NCBI GenBank assembly: GCA_014155875.1
Contig: JACEFZ010002119.1
Location: forward strand, 244,001-308,000
DNA: 64,000 nt
Source of the DNA: Cepaea nemoralis
Taxonomy: Eukaryota > Mollusca > Gastropoda > Stylommatophora > Helicidae
Direction of reading: 5' to 3'
Positions 10,386 through 20,427 of this stretch are shown here, piece after piece. A model generated the notes under the pieces. That model was not told the origin of the DNA. It saw only the letters and a list, made by a program, of their open reading frames with translations, and searched no databases. Both the position numbers and the translations under genes were made by a program. Position 1 is the first letter of the stretch. Each line of letters begins with the position of its first letter.

Positions 10386-12451
10386 TCACAAACTAAGCAG
10401 CAAAAGTGGATAGTGAGTTTTGTGAAACTGACGTGTGGCTTTCAAAATACCATCAATTCTGAATCCAATCAAGACAATTGCTTTCAATTGTTCATCAGTC
10501 AATCTCATTCGATGTGGTGACTTCACAGACTTCCTTTTTGAAAATGTTAGCTCACAGACATATGTTGTTCCAAACAATGATGTCATACCAGCGGCAAATT
10601 TCTTAAGTTTCGGAAACTCAACATCAGGTAAGCAGCGGTGTTTCCTTCTCAATGAGCTCCAACTGTAATTCAACTGGCACACCATTAAGGTTACAATCAA
10701 ACGGATTCTGGAACAGAAGGACGTCACTCTCAAATCTGTCAAGATCTGAAAATTTCTCCAAACTCTTTGAAACAGTGAAAATGAGAAAGGTTTTCTCCTT
10801 CCAGTTGTGCTTTCAACAATGACAGCTTTCTTCGATATCCTTTGATGGTTCTGTAGAGATCACAGACGAGGTAATCCTTTCCCTGAAGTTTCAAGTTCAG
10901 TTCATTCATATCGACCAAAATTGACAACTTTGACAGCCAGGTAGGATCTGACAGCTGTGAATCAGCTTTATCTTTTTCAGTGAGGAAAACATCTATTTCG
11001 TTTCGGAGCTTGTAAAAACGAAGCAGGACTTTACCGCAGCTGAGCCACCTGACTGATATGTGATAAGGCAAGTCGCAGAATTCAGAATCAATTTCTTCAA
11101 GAAAAGCCTAGAACTGATGGTGAATGAGTGCATGTTCCCGAATGAAGTTCACAGCAGAAACTACTGGTTTCATTACACAAGAAATATCTAAATCTTTCCC
11201 ACAGAGTACTTGCTGATATACGATGCAGTTTAGTTTAGTTTAGTTTAGTCGTTGGATCAACATCACGGCACACGGTGTAACCCATAAGTGCTCCGTTTTC
11301 CTCCTAACTCAAACCTGAGTCTGGAGAAACTCAGCTCAATGCACGAACTCCGTTGCATCGGCGAGGATCCTGAAATACTTTGGATATATTTTTAACTCGA
11401 AATTTTGCCCGGGCAACGCCGTTAGGCTACTCTTTTTCGATTTCCAACTGCCAAGGGATTTTTTACGTGCGCAACAATGCACACGGGCGTCCGATCTCAC
11501 TGCCCAGAGACCAGGGGAAATTTTATTACTGTATGTCCAGGTGGATTTTTTAAATAAATCCCAGTCCTCACCGGGGTCTGAACCCGGGACCTACAGCACT
11601 CGAGGCGGACACCATACCTCGAGACCACTCAGTATGAACAGAGCGCTCGGAATTTGCAAATCTTCCAAATGAGTCCTGATCTGCCCCAACAGACCCTTCC
11701 TCACTCCAGTCATGTTTTTCCCGTCATCACCTGTAACACCTCGAAGCTGATTCCACCGAATGTTATAGTCCTGGAAAATATGTTTGCACTTCCACGAAAA
11801 TGACTTTCCCAGTTGTTGTTCCATGCATGCTGCAAACGGACGCCAACTCTTTCGTGATCTGAAAGTCCAAATTGACACCACAAATGAACACGAGAAGTTG
11901 TAACGTACTCGAGAGATCAAAAGACTCATCCAGCGCCAGAGAATACTACAACAAGTTCATAGCTTTCTCGCGTATCTGTAGCACTATGTTCTCTCCAAGT
12001 TCTTCTGTTCTCCGCACAACTGAACTTGCCGAAAGGATGATAGTTCCAAACAAATCGGCTTTCTCAGGACACAAGTCATTTGCTGCTTCGATCACACGCA
12101 CTCTTTAATGTCGTTACCATCAGTAAAGGGTTTTCCTCGTTCTGCCATCTTATGCACTGTTTTGTAACTTGTACAAGTGACAGATTCATTTTCAGCAAAT
12201 TTTCTCGTGAAGAGATTTCTTTGCGTTTCAAAACCACGTTTAATGGTCTCATATTTCCCAGAGCGTAATTTTCCAGAAAACTGTTAATATGTTGATGGAT
12301 GTTTTGTTTCGTAGTGACGCTGAAGATTGTACTCTTTCAAAACGGCAACACTTTCGCTGCATATTACGCAGCTGGTTTTCTGGTCCTTTGTTTCCACAAA
12401 GAAGTACTTTACTCCTCACTCGGCGTCCACTTTTCTTTTCCTACTAGCCAT
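10386..12451 (-). pseudogene. hAT transposase relic, copy A
   Basis: Minus-strand ZBED5/GTF2IRD2-type hAT transposase. The start codon is at 12451, giving MASRKRKVDAE. A BED-type finger region (CVICSESVAV ... RHYETKH) follows, then GKPFTDGNDIKECV, the LALDES motif with the first catalytic Asp, and a degraded second motif GVTGDDGKNMTG. After the SINE at 11229-11632 come LPYHISVRWLSCGKVLLRF, ELNLKLQGKDYLVCDLYRTIKG and the C-terminal dimerisation region FPKLKKFAAGMTSLFGTTYVCELTFS. Stops and frameshifts occur throughout. The protein would have acted in the nucleus on the terminal repeats of its own family. Confidence 0.85.
11229..11632 (-). mobile_element. tRNA-derived SINE (family 1) in hAT-A transposase
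   Basis: In minus sense it starts with a tRNA-like head (GAGTGGTCTCGAGG as box A, GGGTTCAGACCCC as box B), followed by a body with TTGCGCACGTAAAA and CCCGGGCAAAATTTCGAG, and ends in repeated CTAAA. The same SINE is at the same place in hAT C, D and E, but hAT-B has an empty site at 23600-23625. Confidence 0.8.
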
Positions 12452-12539
12452 AATTAAGGAATTAAGTACACGGGATCTGAAAATGAAAAAGACATTACAT
12501 TAGAAACAATATTAAAATCCTATTGAAACAAAAGAAAAG

Positions 12540-12930
12540 CAGAGGACTATGGGTCACTGGTGAAGCTACAGCTCATCAAAGGTACATATACAGTTTATAG
12601 GTACCTTTGTGTAACCGCACAGAGATGATAGAGATAATAGCACAACGCCGACTGTTCATAGGCATGTATAAGAAGAGAGGAATAAGAAGACAAAGAGAAT
12701 ATCATTCTATCTCTACGGCTAACAAGAAAAAACAACGATTTAGAGATATCAGAAGAAATCCAGGTCTGTGTACAGGGAATCAGAATAATGTAATTGTAAA
12801 GATCCAACAACATCTGATTAATAATGCCAATGCCCTAATAGATAAAATTCATGATTAGATGCAATGACAAAATAGGTATCCCCATGAATAAACATACACA
12901 TGATCATCCTTCATAGTACAATTGATATTC
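12540..12930. other. Unassigned block inside hAT right half
   Basis: About 390 bp conserved in hAT A, B, C and E. A plus-strand frame at 12607-12858 would give an 83-residue basic peptide, but copy B has a stop in it and no motif is recognisable. I do not call it a gene. The block lies upstream of the transposase start, so a leader or captured sequence is possible. Confidence 0.4.
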
Positions 12931-13046
12931 CATCACAGCTTGGGCAGTCATCCAACACAGTACCAGTGATCTTCCATCACAGCATGGGTAGTCATCCAAC
13001 ACAGTACCAGTGATCCTCATCACAGCATGGATAATCATCCAACACT
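12915..13046 (+). repeat. 44-bp minisatellite, three units
   Basis: Units of the form CATCACAGCATGGGTAGTCA followed by TCCAACACAGTACCAGTGAT, repeated about three times. It is present at the same place in hAT B, C and E, next to the RTE-1 3' end. Confidence 0.75.
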
Positions 13047-13290
13047 GTAATTGTAGTCTGATACACAACACCAGCAATTATCAGACAACAAGATGGAACA
13101 AAGGTCATTAATTCAGTAGCATGTCCTTTGCAGAACCTAGCTCCCATACCAACCTTCCGGAAAACCTCTCGATCATAAGCAAGATTTCCCGCTTCAGATA
13201 CATCTATCTCGAGATCATCAGCCACATCCTGCACCCATCTTCTCTTTGGCCTTCCTCTTCCTATCTTCCCAGGCATATATCCCTACATTA
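12992..13290 (-). pseudogene. RTE-1 3' end captured inside hAT
   Basis: Minus-strand fragment with GRPKRRWVQDVADDLEI, GNLAYDREVFRKVGMGARF and CKGHATE, matching 2960-3130. Equivalent fragments lie in hAT B (about 25080-25270), C (32975-33165) and E (44630-44830). It was present in the hAT progenitor before duplication. Confidence 0.8.
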
Positions 13291-14166
13291 TTGTTCTCAG
13301 GCACAGACATAGCTATTATATTCCTATATTCCTATTTAAACTATGAAGGTTCGTTCAAAACTCACCCCAAAGCAGATAATCGTCAATTCACAAACAAGAT
13401 CCTCTTGGATCTTTTGGATCTTCACAGGGCCTGTCTACCCTCTCAACTGTGGCCTGGAAAATCAGTGGCTACACTCGGCCGTGCCTGGGGCATGTTCGCC
13501 CATCTACTTGGTAGTGGCTCAGGGGTTTAAGTTCAAACCCTCTGCTGAAAATTATACATCAACATCTCTTCGGCCTAAGTTGTTCCCAAGGCCAAAGTGG
13601 CTGGAACATGGCTTTACTGGGCTGTTATAGGCACGCCAACACAACTTCCCAGCATCCTATACATTTTTTACCAGGGTATCATGGGATATGCTACTCCATA
13701 CTCTTGTAGAGTCTCAGCAGGCGGCTACATTTGGTAATAGAATATAATCTCATAATAAGGTTCGCAAAATTTATAAATAGAGCCATCTAAATAAACAACC
13801 TAGTGCAGCCAGGAGGTCTCCGCACGTGTGAAGATCTCCTATTATTCTAAACATAATATCTACATTTAAATTGTATCACAAAGTCTCGTGTTTCATAGTT
13901 ATATCAAGCAAGTTCGAGTACCGACGGCGGACCGGATGAATGACGTTGCGCCGGATGAAATGACGTCCGGGCCGGATCCGGCCCGTGGGCCGTAGTTTGA
14001 GTGACCCCTCGTCTAGGTGATAGGAATGAGAGAGATGACGAATAATAGGCGAAGTGAGTAGGACAAAACCTGGTCTGGCACAATCAAGGCCTGCATGCAC
14101 TTAATTTCGAACTGGCGAAAGGCCATGCAAGCTTATGGGGCTTATGTTGACAAATATTACAAATAG

Positions 14167-14213
14167 TTCCCCCCCCCCCCCCCCACTCTTCCTCCCTCCT
14201 CCTCCTCCTCCTC

Positions 14214-14285
<72 letters not shown>

Positions 14286-14296
14286 TCTCTCTCTGC
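14167..14296 (+). repeat. PolyC followed by (CT)n microsatellite, X1
   Basis: About 17 C, then CCT repeats, then CT repeats with a few interruptions, up to 14296. Confidence 0.95.
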
Positions 14297-14379
14297 TAAA
14301 TGCTGGTGCAATTACATTTGCTTAGAGAATATTTCAGATATCATAATAACATGATAGTAATGCCTTGATTGATAACTAC

Positions 14380-14660
14380 ACATATGTTCAAGCATTCTGC
14401 AGATTTTTTTTCCCGCATATCCTATTTACATCGCTGTAAACAATAGCATTTTACCGCTGTTGTTGATGTGTTTGCAAGATTACGCACAGTATTTTGCATT
14501 GCTTACTGAGCGACAATCTCAGATAACCCTGAAAGTAACCAACGCGACCCGATTCCCCACCGAATCTCGCGCAGCTGTTTCCCCACACGTGGATATACGG
14601 GATTACGGAGAAAATCGTTAACACCTTCGCCAGGGAGACCGCCACCGCGGAATTGCTAGA
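14380..14660 (-). mobile_element. SINE-2/hAT-left-arm relic in X1
   Basis: In minus sense it reads GGTCTCCCTGGCGAAGG, CGTAATCCCGTATATCCACG, TCGCTCAGTAAGCAATGC and ACACATCAACAACAGC, matching the left arm of the hAT copies at roughly 70-75% by eye. It abuts the minus-strand RTE-2 fragment, mirroring the RTE-2/hAT junction at the other end of X. Confidence 0.65.
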
Positions 14661-14691
14661 TATCTAAAAGAAAAACACCCAGACAAACAAA

Positions 14692-14872
14692 ATTGACGGT
14701 CCTTCATTATTATTCTGATGATCATATTGTTCTTGTCTTGTATCATCATAAAGGTCTTTCACATAATCTGACCACGCATGTAAAATCTGATCTTTTTCCA
14801 ATTATGATTTTGCCATCTTTGGTTTAGGCCTGTTGAGGTTTGTGTGCTTTTGTTAGTGATGTCATTAATTCT
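14692..14872 (-). pseudogene. RTE-2 fragment, minus strand, X1 (first part)
   Basis: Complement of the RTE-2 linker region between endonuclease and RT (KAKDGKIIIENDQILHAWSDYVKD region of the plus copies). It stops at 14872 where the rRNA-like insert begins and resumes at 19476. Confidence 0.8.
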
Positions 14873-15256
14873 CGACAAAGTCTCGATAAGCGCCCACTCT
14901 CTCTCGATGAGTAGTGGGCCTACAGTCAGTATGCTAGTATAGCTTTTTTTTCGGTCAATCCTGCCGGCGTAGCTTGAAAGCTCGTCGGTAGGCGTCCAGT
15001 GGTTTTGCATGTATCACCTTGTACCGGGAGGGCGCGCTTTAGCGATGCTACTCTTGGCTTGCGTGTGCGTGAACGTCTGTCCTGTCAGTCGCCATGTGCA
15101 CCTGTGCGCTGGTGAGGCTCAATCGTAAATCGGGAGATCTGTTCGCAACTTAGACGAGCAATACCTTCTGTGGGCAGCTTCTCGCCTCATATGTGTGTGG
15201 TCTGTTCTGGCGGTCAGTCCGTCTTCGGCGAAGGAAATTTTGTGGATCCTATCAGT
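14873..15256 (+). other. rRNA-derived mosaic insert, left part
   Basis: G/C-richer sequence that is absent from X2 and X3. GGTCAATCCTGCCGGCGTAG near 14960 resembles the 18S 5' end (GGTTGATCCTGCCAGTAG). The last bases, GTGGATCCTATCAGT, also resemble that 5' end and continue after PLE-3 at 19148 as AATCATACGC (18S: AGTCATATGC). The part between has no match I recognise and could be transcribed-spacer-like. See also 19136-19475. Confidence 0.5.
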
Positions 15257-15285
15257 TTGAATAACGAAGACACAAACAATAGATT

Positions 15286-15330
15286 GCACGATTTATTGCC
15301 TGGCATATTTCGCTGCATCTCGTCAGGTAC
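15286..15330 (-). ncRNA. Hammerhead-ribozyme-like motif in PLE-3 minus copy
   Basis: Intact CTGACGA and GAAA boxes with flanking GTAC/GTGC and an ATC cleavage triplet, 45 bp, minus strand. Confidence 0.65.
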
Positions 15331-15420
15331 ATACTGCAGAAATCACACAACTTACGTGAATTAACTAGATAAATCCTTCAAGTTGAAATATACACATATT
15401 CGCACAGTAATGTCACTTAT

Positions 15421-16490
15421 CTACCACGGTAATTTTAAGCTGACTAACATGTCTTTCTGTTTGCACAATTCTGGCTTGCGTTGATAGATCATAATTGCTT
15501 CTGCAAATTTTAACAAGCGAGTATTTTGTGTGTTAAACAACACTGCGAAATGCAGTGTCTCTGTCCACCACATGGCCACTTTCGACAATGTGCCTAGCGA
15601 TTGAAGACGCCGGGAGCTTTCGGTGTGTCGGCCCCACGAGGCTAGCATGTCCTGTGTGGTGTATCTTGTTGACCCATTGTGTTCTGACACCCGTTTGTTA
15701 AGCTGTCTCTCTGTTCTACCAATGTAAACGGCCTGGCATCTACATGTGAATTGGTAAATACAATTGTTTGTGGCGTACAGAGGAACAGGCTCTTTGACTG
15801 CTGGTGTAGGAATCGGTACGGTTTTATATCTAATGACTGGAGTTGCCGCACAGAATGTTCGGCCTACTGCTGTAGTAAGCCGGTCTTGTAGACGTTGCAT
15901 TACGTCATCCCCTCGAAAGGTTAGCTGGATGAATACCTTGAGTTTAGGGACTGTAGTTACGTCTGTTTTGGGTTTGGGCTGTTGGCAGTGGCGCTTTATA
16001 AATCCTGTGGAGTACCCATTCAGGTTTAAGACATTCTTCAGAGTTTCAAATTCCTCTGTCAGTGTGTCCTGGGTGCATACCTTTCTAGCACGATCAAACA
16101 AGGTCCGTACTAAGCCCCGTTTGTACTGGACAGGTGTGAAGCTCTGAAAATTTAGGTATTGGCCAGTCCATGTTCCTTTGCGATACACCGATCTTTGAAT
16201 TGTGCCGTCTGCTCTACGTCTCATTAGAATATCTAGGAACGGTAACGCTTCGTTGTGTTCGTGTTCCATAGATAGAGAGATGTTTTTATGCGTCTTGTTC
16301 ATTGTGGCCTGAAACGATGTTGCTTGTAGCTCGTCTGTGGTGATAATTAGTATATCGTCCACATAACGACGGTAAAAGGCCAAGTTGTTGATGTCTGAGG
16401 ATCTCTTTTCTTCTAAATGTGCCATAAAGATGTCCGCTAGAATAGGACCAAGAGGACTCCCCATGGCCACTCCATCAATTTGGCGGTTAT
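15421..16490 (-). pseudogene. PLE-3 minus copy: RT core and GIY-YIG, 5' truncated
   Basis: Minus-strand frame from RQIDGVAMGSPLGPILADIF through RRYVDDILIITT, FLDILMRRRADG, RGLVRTLFDRARKV and the GIY-YIG segment CIYQFTCRC, YIGRTERQLNKRVSEH. The frame shifts after RVSEH near 15680, so the nuclease C-terminus is out of frame. The N-terminal RT half is missing. It differs from the PLE-1/2 copies at several residues (for example LNKR versus LHCR), so it is a second PLE subfamily. Confidence 0.85.
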
Positions 16491-16497
16491 TCAAATT

Positions 16498-18950
16498 CTC
16501 TACGGGAAAACATTGTTTTGAATTTCTCAAACGTCGCCTCCCATTACCAACTGTGAAGCGATTAGATGGATTACTCAAGCTGAAGTGTAAAATATCGCTA
16601 CCGGATTGTCGATTGAGATTTCTCGAGGAATGCCTAAGGACGGGGATATTTCCTCACCGGTATTTCAGTTCTCTGAGGGCCGACAGAATATGTCCGACAA
16701 GAAAAAACCTGAGACGACTGACAAAAAACCAGATAGAAGAAACCCAGTCCAAGCTGGCCAACTTGAAGCGCACACACAGTTCTGCCTACTACGTCACCAA
16801 AGAATTGAGCTTGTATGGCTACTTGAAGTTCACTAAATAAAAATTCTGTACAGAAACAGTGTACAAGGTGAAAATCGCAGAGAATGCTCGCCTCAACAAA
16901 TCACTGAGCACTGAAAAGGTAACAACGTCAGTACTAGACAACCCAGAGAAGTATGTGAGGAACTTATCGTCGTACGTACTCAACAACATTGAAACGGAGG
17001 CCCTTGCATACGGATTAAAATTCTGCATAAAGCCTAAACACATCAACCGTGTTGAGTCGCAAGCACAGTTTGAAATGTTGTTTGATCAAGTCTCCAAGTT
17101 ATCACCTACTTCTGCTGAGTCTGTCGGGTGGCTGAAGGCCAAACTGGTAGATTTAGAACACCAGTATCGCACAACACCCTCTAAACAGACATGTCCGCTG
17201 ACCAACGAACACCTTACTGCCTTAAAAGCGTTAAAGGCTAACAAAACCCTCGTCATACTGAAACCTGACAAAGGGAGCGGTACAGTACTGATGGACATGT
17301 CAGACTACCAGAGAAAAATGGATGTAATATTGTCAGATGAATCCAAATTCAGGATAGATCAAAAAGTAAACAAGTCGGAGGACCTGGATGCTATAATGAG
17401 GAAAGAGATCCAGTCACTTGTGAATGCGGGACTCATCAGTGAGGCCACTGCAAAAACGCTCACACCACGTGGCTCGCACACTCCTCAGATGTACGGTCTA
17501 CCCAAACTTCACAAGCCCGGCATCCCGCTAAGACCTATCCTGTCCATGGTTAACTCTGCACAACACCGAATGGCAAGATGGCTAGCCGAAATCTTAAAGC
17601 CAGTACGACAGTCCTTCGATCCAAAAATACTCAGAGATACATTCCAACTGGTGGAATTATTGGATACTATGGACATAAATAACAAACACATGGCATCCAT
17701 GGATATAGCCTCCCTATTCACTAACGTTCCAGTTAGAGGAGACAGTGAAAATAATAAGGGAACGCATTGAAGACAAACAACTAAAATTAGGCATACCAAC
17801 ACCTATTCTGGAGAGGCTACTACTACTATGTACCGCCAACATACAATTCAATTTTCTAACTAAGTCATACCGCCAAATTGACGGAGTGGCCATGGGGAGT
17901 CCTCTTGGTCCTATTCTAGCGGACATCTTCATGGCACATTTAGAAGAAAAGAGATCCTCAGACATCAACAACTTGGCCTTTTACCGTCGTTATGTGGACG
18001 ATATACTAATTATCACCACAGACGAGCTACAAGCAACATCGTTTCAGGCCACAATGAACAAGACGCATAAAAACATCTCTCTATCTATGGAACACGAACA
18101 CAACGAAGCGTTACCGTTCCTAGATATTCTAACTGAGATGTAGAGCAGACGGTACAATTCAAAGATCGGTGTATCGCAAAGGAACATGGACTGGCCAATA
18201 CCTAAATTTTCAGAGCTTCACACCTGTCCAGTACAAACGGGGCTTAGTACGGACCTTTGTTGACCGTGCTAGAAAGGATATGCACCCAGGACACACTGAC
18301 AGAGGAATTTGAAACTCTGAAGAATGTCTTAAACCTGAATGGGTACTCCACAGGATTTATAAAGCGCCACTGCCAACAGCATAAACCCAAAACAGACGTA
18401 ACTACAGTCCCTAAACTAAAGGTATTCATCCAGCTAACCTTTCGAGGGGATGACGTAATATAACGTCTACAAGACCGGCTTACTACAGCAGTAGGCCGAA
18501 CATTCTGTGCGGCAACTCCAGTCATTAGATATAAAACCGTACCGATTCCTACACCAGCAGTCAAAGAGCCTGCTCCTCTGTACGCCACAAACAATTGTAT
18601 TTACCAATTCACAGTGTAGATGCCAGGCCGTTTACATTGGTAGAACAGAGAGACAGCTTAACAAACGGGTGTCAGAACATATACCTCAATGGGTCAACAA
18701 GATACAACACACAGGAGATGCTAGCCTCGTGGGGCCGACACACCGGAAGCTCCCGGCGTCTTCAATCGGTAGGCACATTGTCGAAAGTGGCCATGTGGTG
18801 GACAGAGACACTGCATTTCGCATGTTGTTTAACACACAAAATACTCGCTTGTTAAAATTTGCAGAAGCAATTATGATCTATCAACGCAAGCCAGAATTGT
18901 GCAAACAGAAAGACATGTTAGTCAGCTTAAAATTACCGTGATAGATAAGT
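16498..18950 (+). pseudogene. PLE-3 plus copy: nearly full-length PLE protein, several frame breaks
   Basis: Plus-strand PLE coding region in order: FLKRRLPLPTVKRLDGLLK, FLEECLRTGIFPHRYF, a stop at 16836 caused by a short insertion relative to PLE-1, then KVKIAENARLNKSL, VILKPDKGSG, LPKLHKPGIPLRPI, MDIASLFTNVP (a frameshift near 17735), GVAMGSPLGPILADIFM, RRYVDDILIITT (a frameshift near 18135), further breaks near 18255 and 18465, and the GIY-YIG end YIGRTERQLNKRVSEHI, with GRHIVESGHVVDRD downstream. At least five lesions make it inactive, but all domains of a PLE protein are present in order. Confidence 0.88.
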
Positions 18951-19035
18951 GACATTACTGTGCGAATATGTGTATATTTTCAACTTGAAGGATTTATCTA
19001 GTTAATTCACGTAAGTTGTGTGATTGCTGCAGTAT

Positions 19036-19080
19036 GTACCTGACGAGATGCAGCGAAATATGCCAGGCAATAAATCGTGC
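19036..19080 (+). ncRNA. Hammerhead-ribozyme-like motif in PLE-3 plus copy
   Basis: GTAC, CTGACGA, GATGCAGC, GAAA, TATGCCAGGCAATAA, ATC, GTGC: intact 45-bp motif, 55 bp before the element end. Confidence 0.65.
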
Positions 19081-19135
19081 AATCTATTGTTTATGTCTTC
19101 GTTATTCAAATTCACTACGGGAAAACATTGTTTTA

Positions 19136-19475
19136 GATCCTATCAGTAATCATACGCGCAATGCTTGTCGCTACGCTTGTCTTAAAACTAAAATTAAAGG
19201 AATTGACGGAAGGGCCGTTTGCACGAGGCTCTCGAGACCAATATATACAGGGATAACTGGCCTGTGGCAGCCTAACGTCCACTGCATCTGTGTCCGTCTT
19301 CCAGTCGTCTTGCCATGCTCGCCACTGGAACCAGATGGACACAGACGAGAGAGCGGGGACGACGGAGTTGCGCGACCACTACCTCGCTATACAAAACTAA
19401 AGCGCAAGTCATTCGTTCCTCATCAAAATATGCAGTGTAATGAATGGTCCTCGTCATTCATGATGGACGAACATC
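19136..19475 (+). other. rRNA-derived mosaic insert, right part
   Basis: 19194-19215 contains TTAAAGGAATTGACGGAAGG (18S rRNA core, universal-primer region). 19247-19272 contains ACAGGGATAACTGGCCTGTG then GCAGCC, matching the 28S rRNA core with one change and continuing TAACGTCC (28S: AAGCGTTC). ATGCTTGTC/ACGCTTGTCTTAAA at 19160-19187 resembles the 18S 5' region. These pieces are far apart in real rRNA, so this is a chimera, not a gene. 19285-19365 has a TCTGTGTCC/GGACACAGA inverted pair. The insert ends at 19475. Confidence 0.7.
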
Positions 19476-19882
19476 GCATTAATTTGGTATTCTGAGTTGT
19501 GTTCTTCGTATATTTCCTTGTTTTTGTTTTGTTTGTTATTTCTTCTTATTTCCATGAGTTTTAAGATGTCTTCCATCATCCATTTCTTGCGCCTTATTAT
19601 CTGTATTTTTAAGATTATCATTGTTGTTAGTGTAGCTTCTTGACTGATTTCTTTTATATTTTCAATTGGTCACTGACGTCTTGAAATAATATTGCATTGC
19701 CATATCGGACAATGCATCGAATCTGTTCATTACCGCTACGTTGAATTTATCTTTTATCTCTTCACTCTTCGGTGCCTGTAGATCAAATTTTGCGTTTATA
19801 TTTGTATATTTGACTTTCTTTAAGTTTATATGTAAATTGCCTAAGATTAATCTATGGTTGCAGTAGCAGTCAACGCTTGGTA
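19476..19882 (-). pseudogene. RTE-2 fragment, minus strand, X1 (second part)
   Basis: Continuation of 14692-14872: complement of the RTE-2 linker and late endonuclease region (RKKWMTEDILKLM, SDMEILFQDVSDQWEML, and the SDHRLILSN end). It carries deletions relative to X2. Confidence 0.8.
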
Positions 19883-20271
19883 GGGGGACATAAACATCTA
19901 ATATTGTTACAAGGGAGGATACTAGAACTTGAAAAAGAAAATGATATGCTTAGCTACAATACCACGGACTAACATCAAAATCTTTTATTTTTATATGAGA
20001 AATGAAACAGTTAATACCGCAGTCATTCTTTTGCAATCGTGAGAAGAAAGCTATTAAAATGTTTATACAACATTTGTTTAATTGTTTTTATTTACATTTT
20101 ATTAGTAACTTTTTCAACTTTACGTTTATATTTAATTCTTAAAATTGTACTTTTCATGATGATAATTTCCTCGTCGTCGTCATATTTCCCCTCTGTGGGG
20201 AAACATTTTTTTTACTGGCCTCTTAAGGCCACTCACAATTTAAAGACAATTTACATACATTAACGGCGAAA

Positions 20272-20273
<2 letters not shown>
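19883..20273 (+). other. X1 central spacer, no gene recognised
   Basis: A/T-rich spacer conserved in X1, X2 and X3. Near its end it has the hairpin word CCCCTCTGTGGGG and the palindrome TGGCC-TCTTAA-GGCCA, here followed by ACTCA and in X2/X3 by ACCCA. I see no protein motif. Confidence 0.6.

Positions 20274-20357
<84 letters not shown>
20274..20357 (+). repeat. (CT)n microsatellite, X1
   Basis: Uninterrupted CT repeat of about 84 bp. Confidence 0.97.
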
Positions 20358-20358
<1 letters not shown>

Positions 20359-20427
20359 AAATGCTGGTGCAATTACGTTTGCTTAGAGAATATTTAAAAT
20401 ATCATATTAACATGATAGTAATGCCTT

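Larger units (their letters stand above)
9864..14010 (-). mobile_element. hAT copy A
   Basis: Left terminal repeat CAGGGGTCACCAAAC at 9864, right end TTTGAGTGACCCCT near 14010. The transposase relic is on the minus strand. Other content from left to right is a tRNA-headed SINE (9950-10302), transposase (10386-12451) with a second SINE inside it, an unassigned 450-bp block, a 44-bp minisatellite, an RTE-1 3' end and a right arm of about 700 bp. The last 100 bp are G/C rich with repeated GCCGGAT words, mirroring the left end. The right arm 13300-13860 holds no protein I recognise; bases around 13500-13545 have a GTTCAAACCC box-B-like word. Confidence 0.85.
15257..19135. mobile_element. PLE-3 inverted dimer
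   Basis: A minus fragment (15257-about 16490) and a longer plus copy (about 16498-19135) meet head to head. The block is flanked by the identical 12 bp GATCCTATCAGT at 15245-15256 and 19136-19147. Both ends are 3' ends of the element, as in PLE-2. It entered the rRNA-like insert after that insert was in X1. Confidence 0.9.

Noticed and set aside
12607..12858. 83-residue basic open frame in hAT-A
   Set aside because: Copy B has a stop in it and there is no known motif. Conservation is explained by hAT copy number.
12915..13046. CRISPR-like array
   Set aside because: Repeats are contiguous without unique spacers, and the context is eukaryotic.
13490..13560. tRNA gene suggested by GTTCAAACCC
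   Set aside because: No cloverleaf with an acceptor stem can be formed; at most a SINE remnant, repeated in each hAT copy.
14084..14311. Glu/Arg repeat frame over the CT tract, and Ser/Leu frames over other CT tracts
   Set aside because: Pure microsatellite translation.
19133..19495. Open frames across the rRNA-like insert
   Set aside because: No protein motif; the DNA similarity to rRNA cores explains the sequence better.
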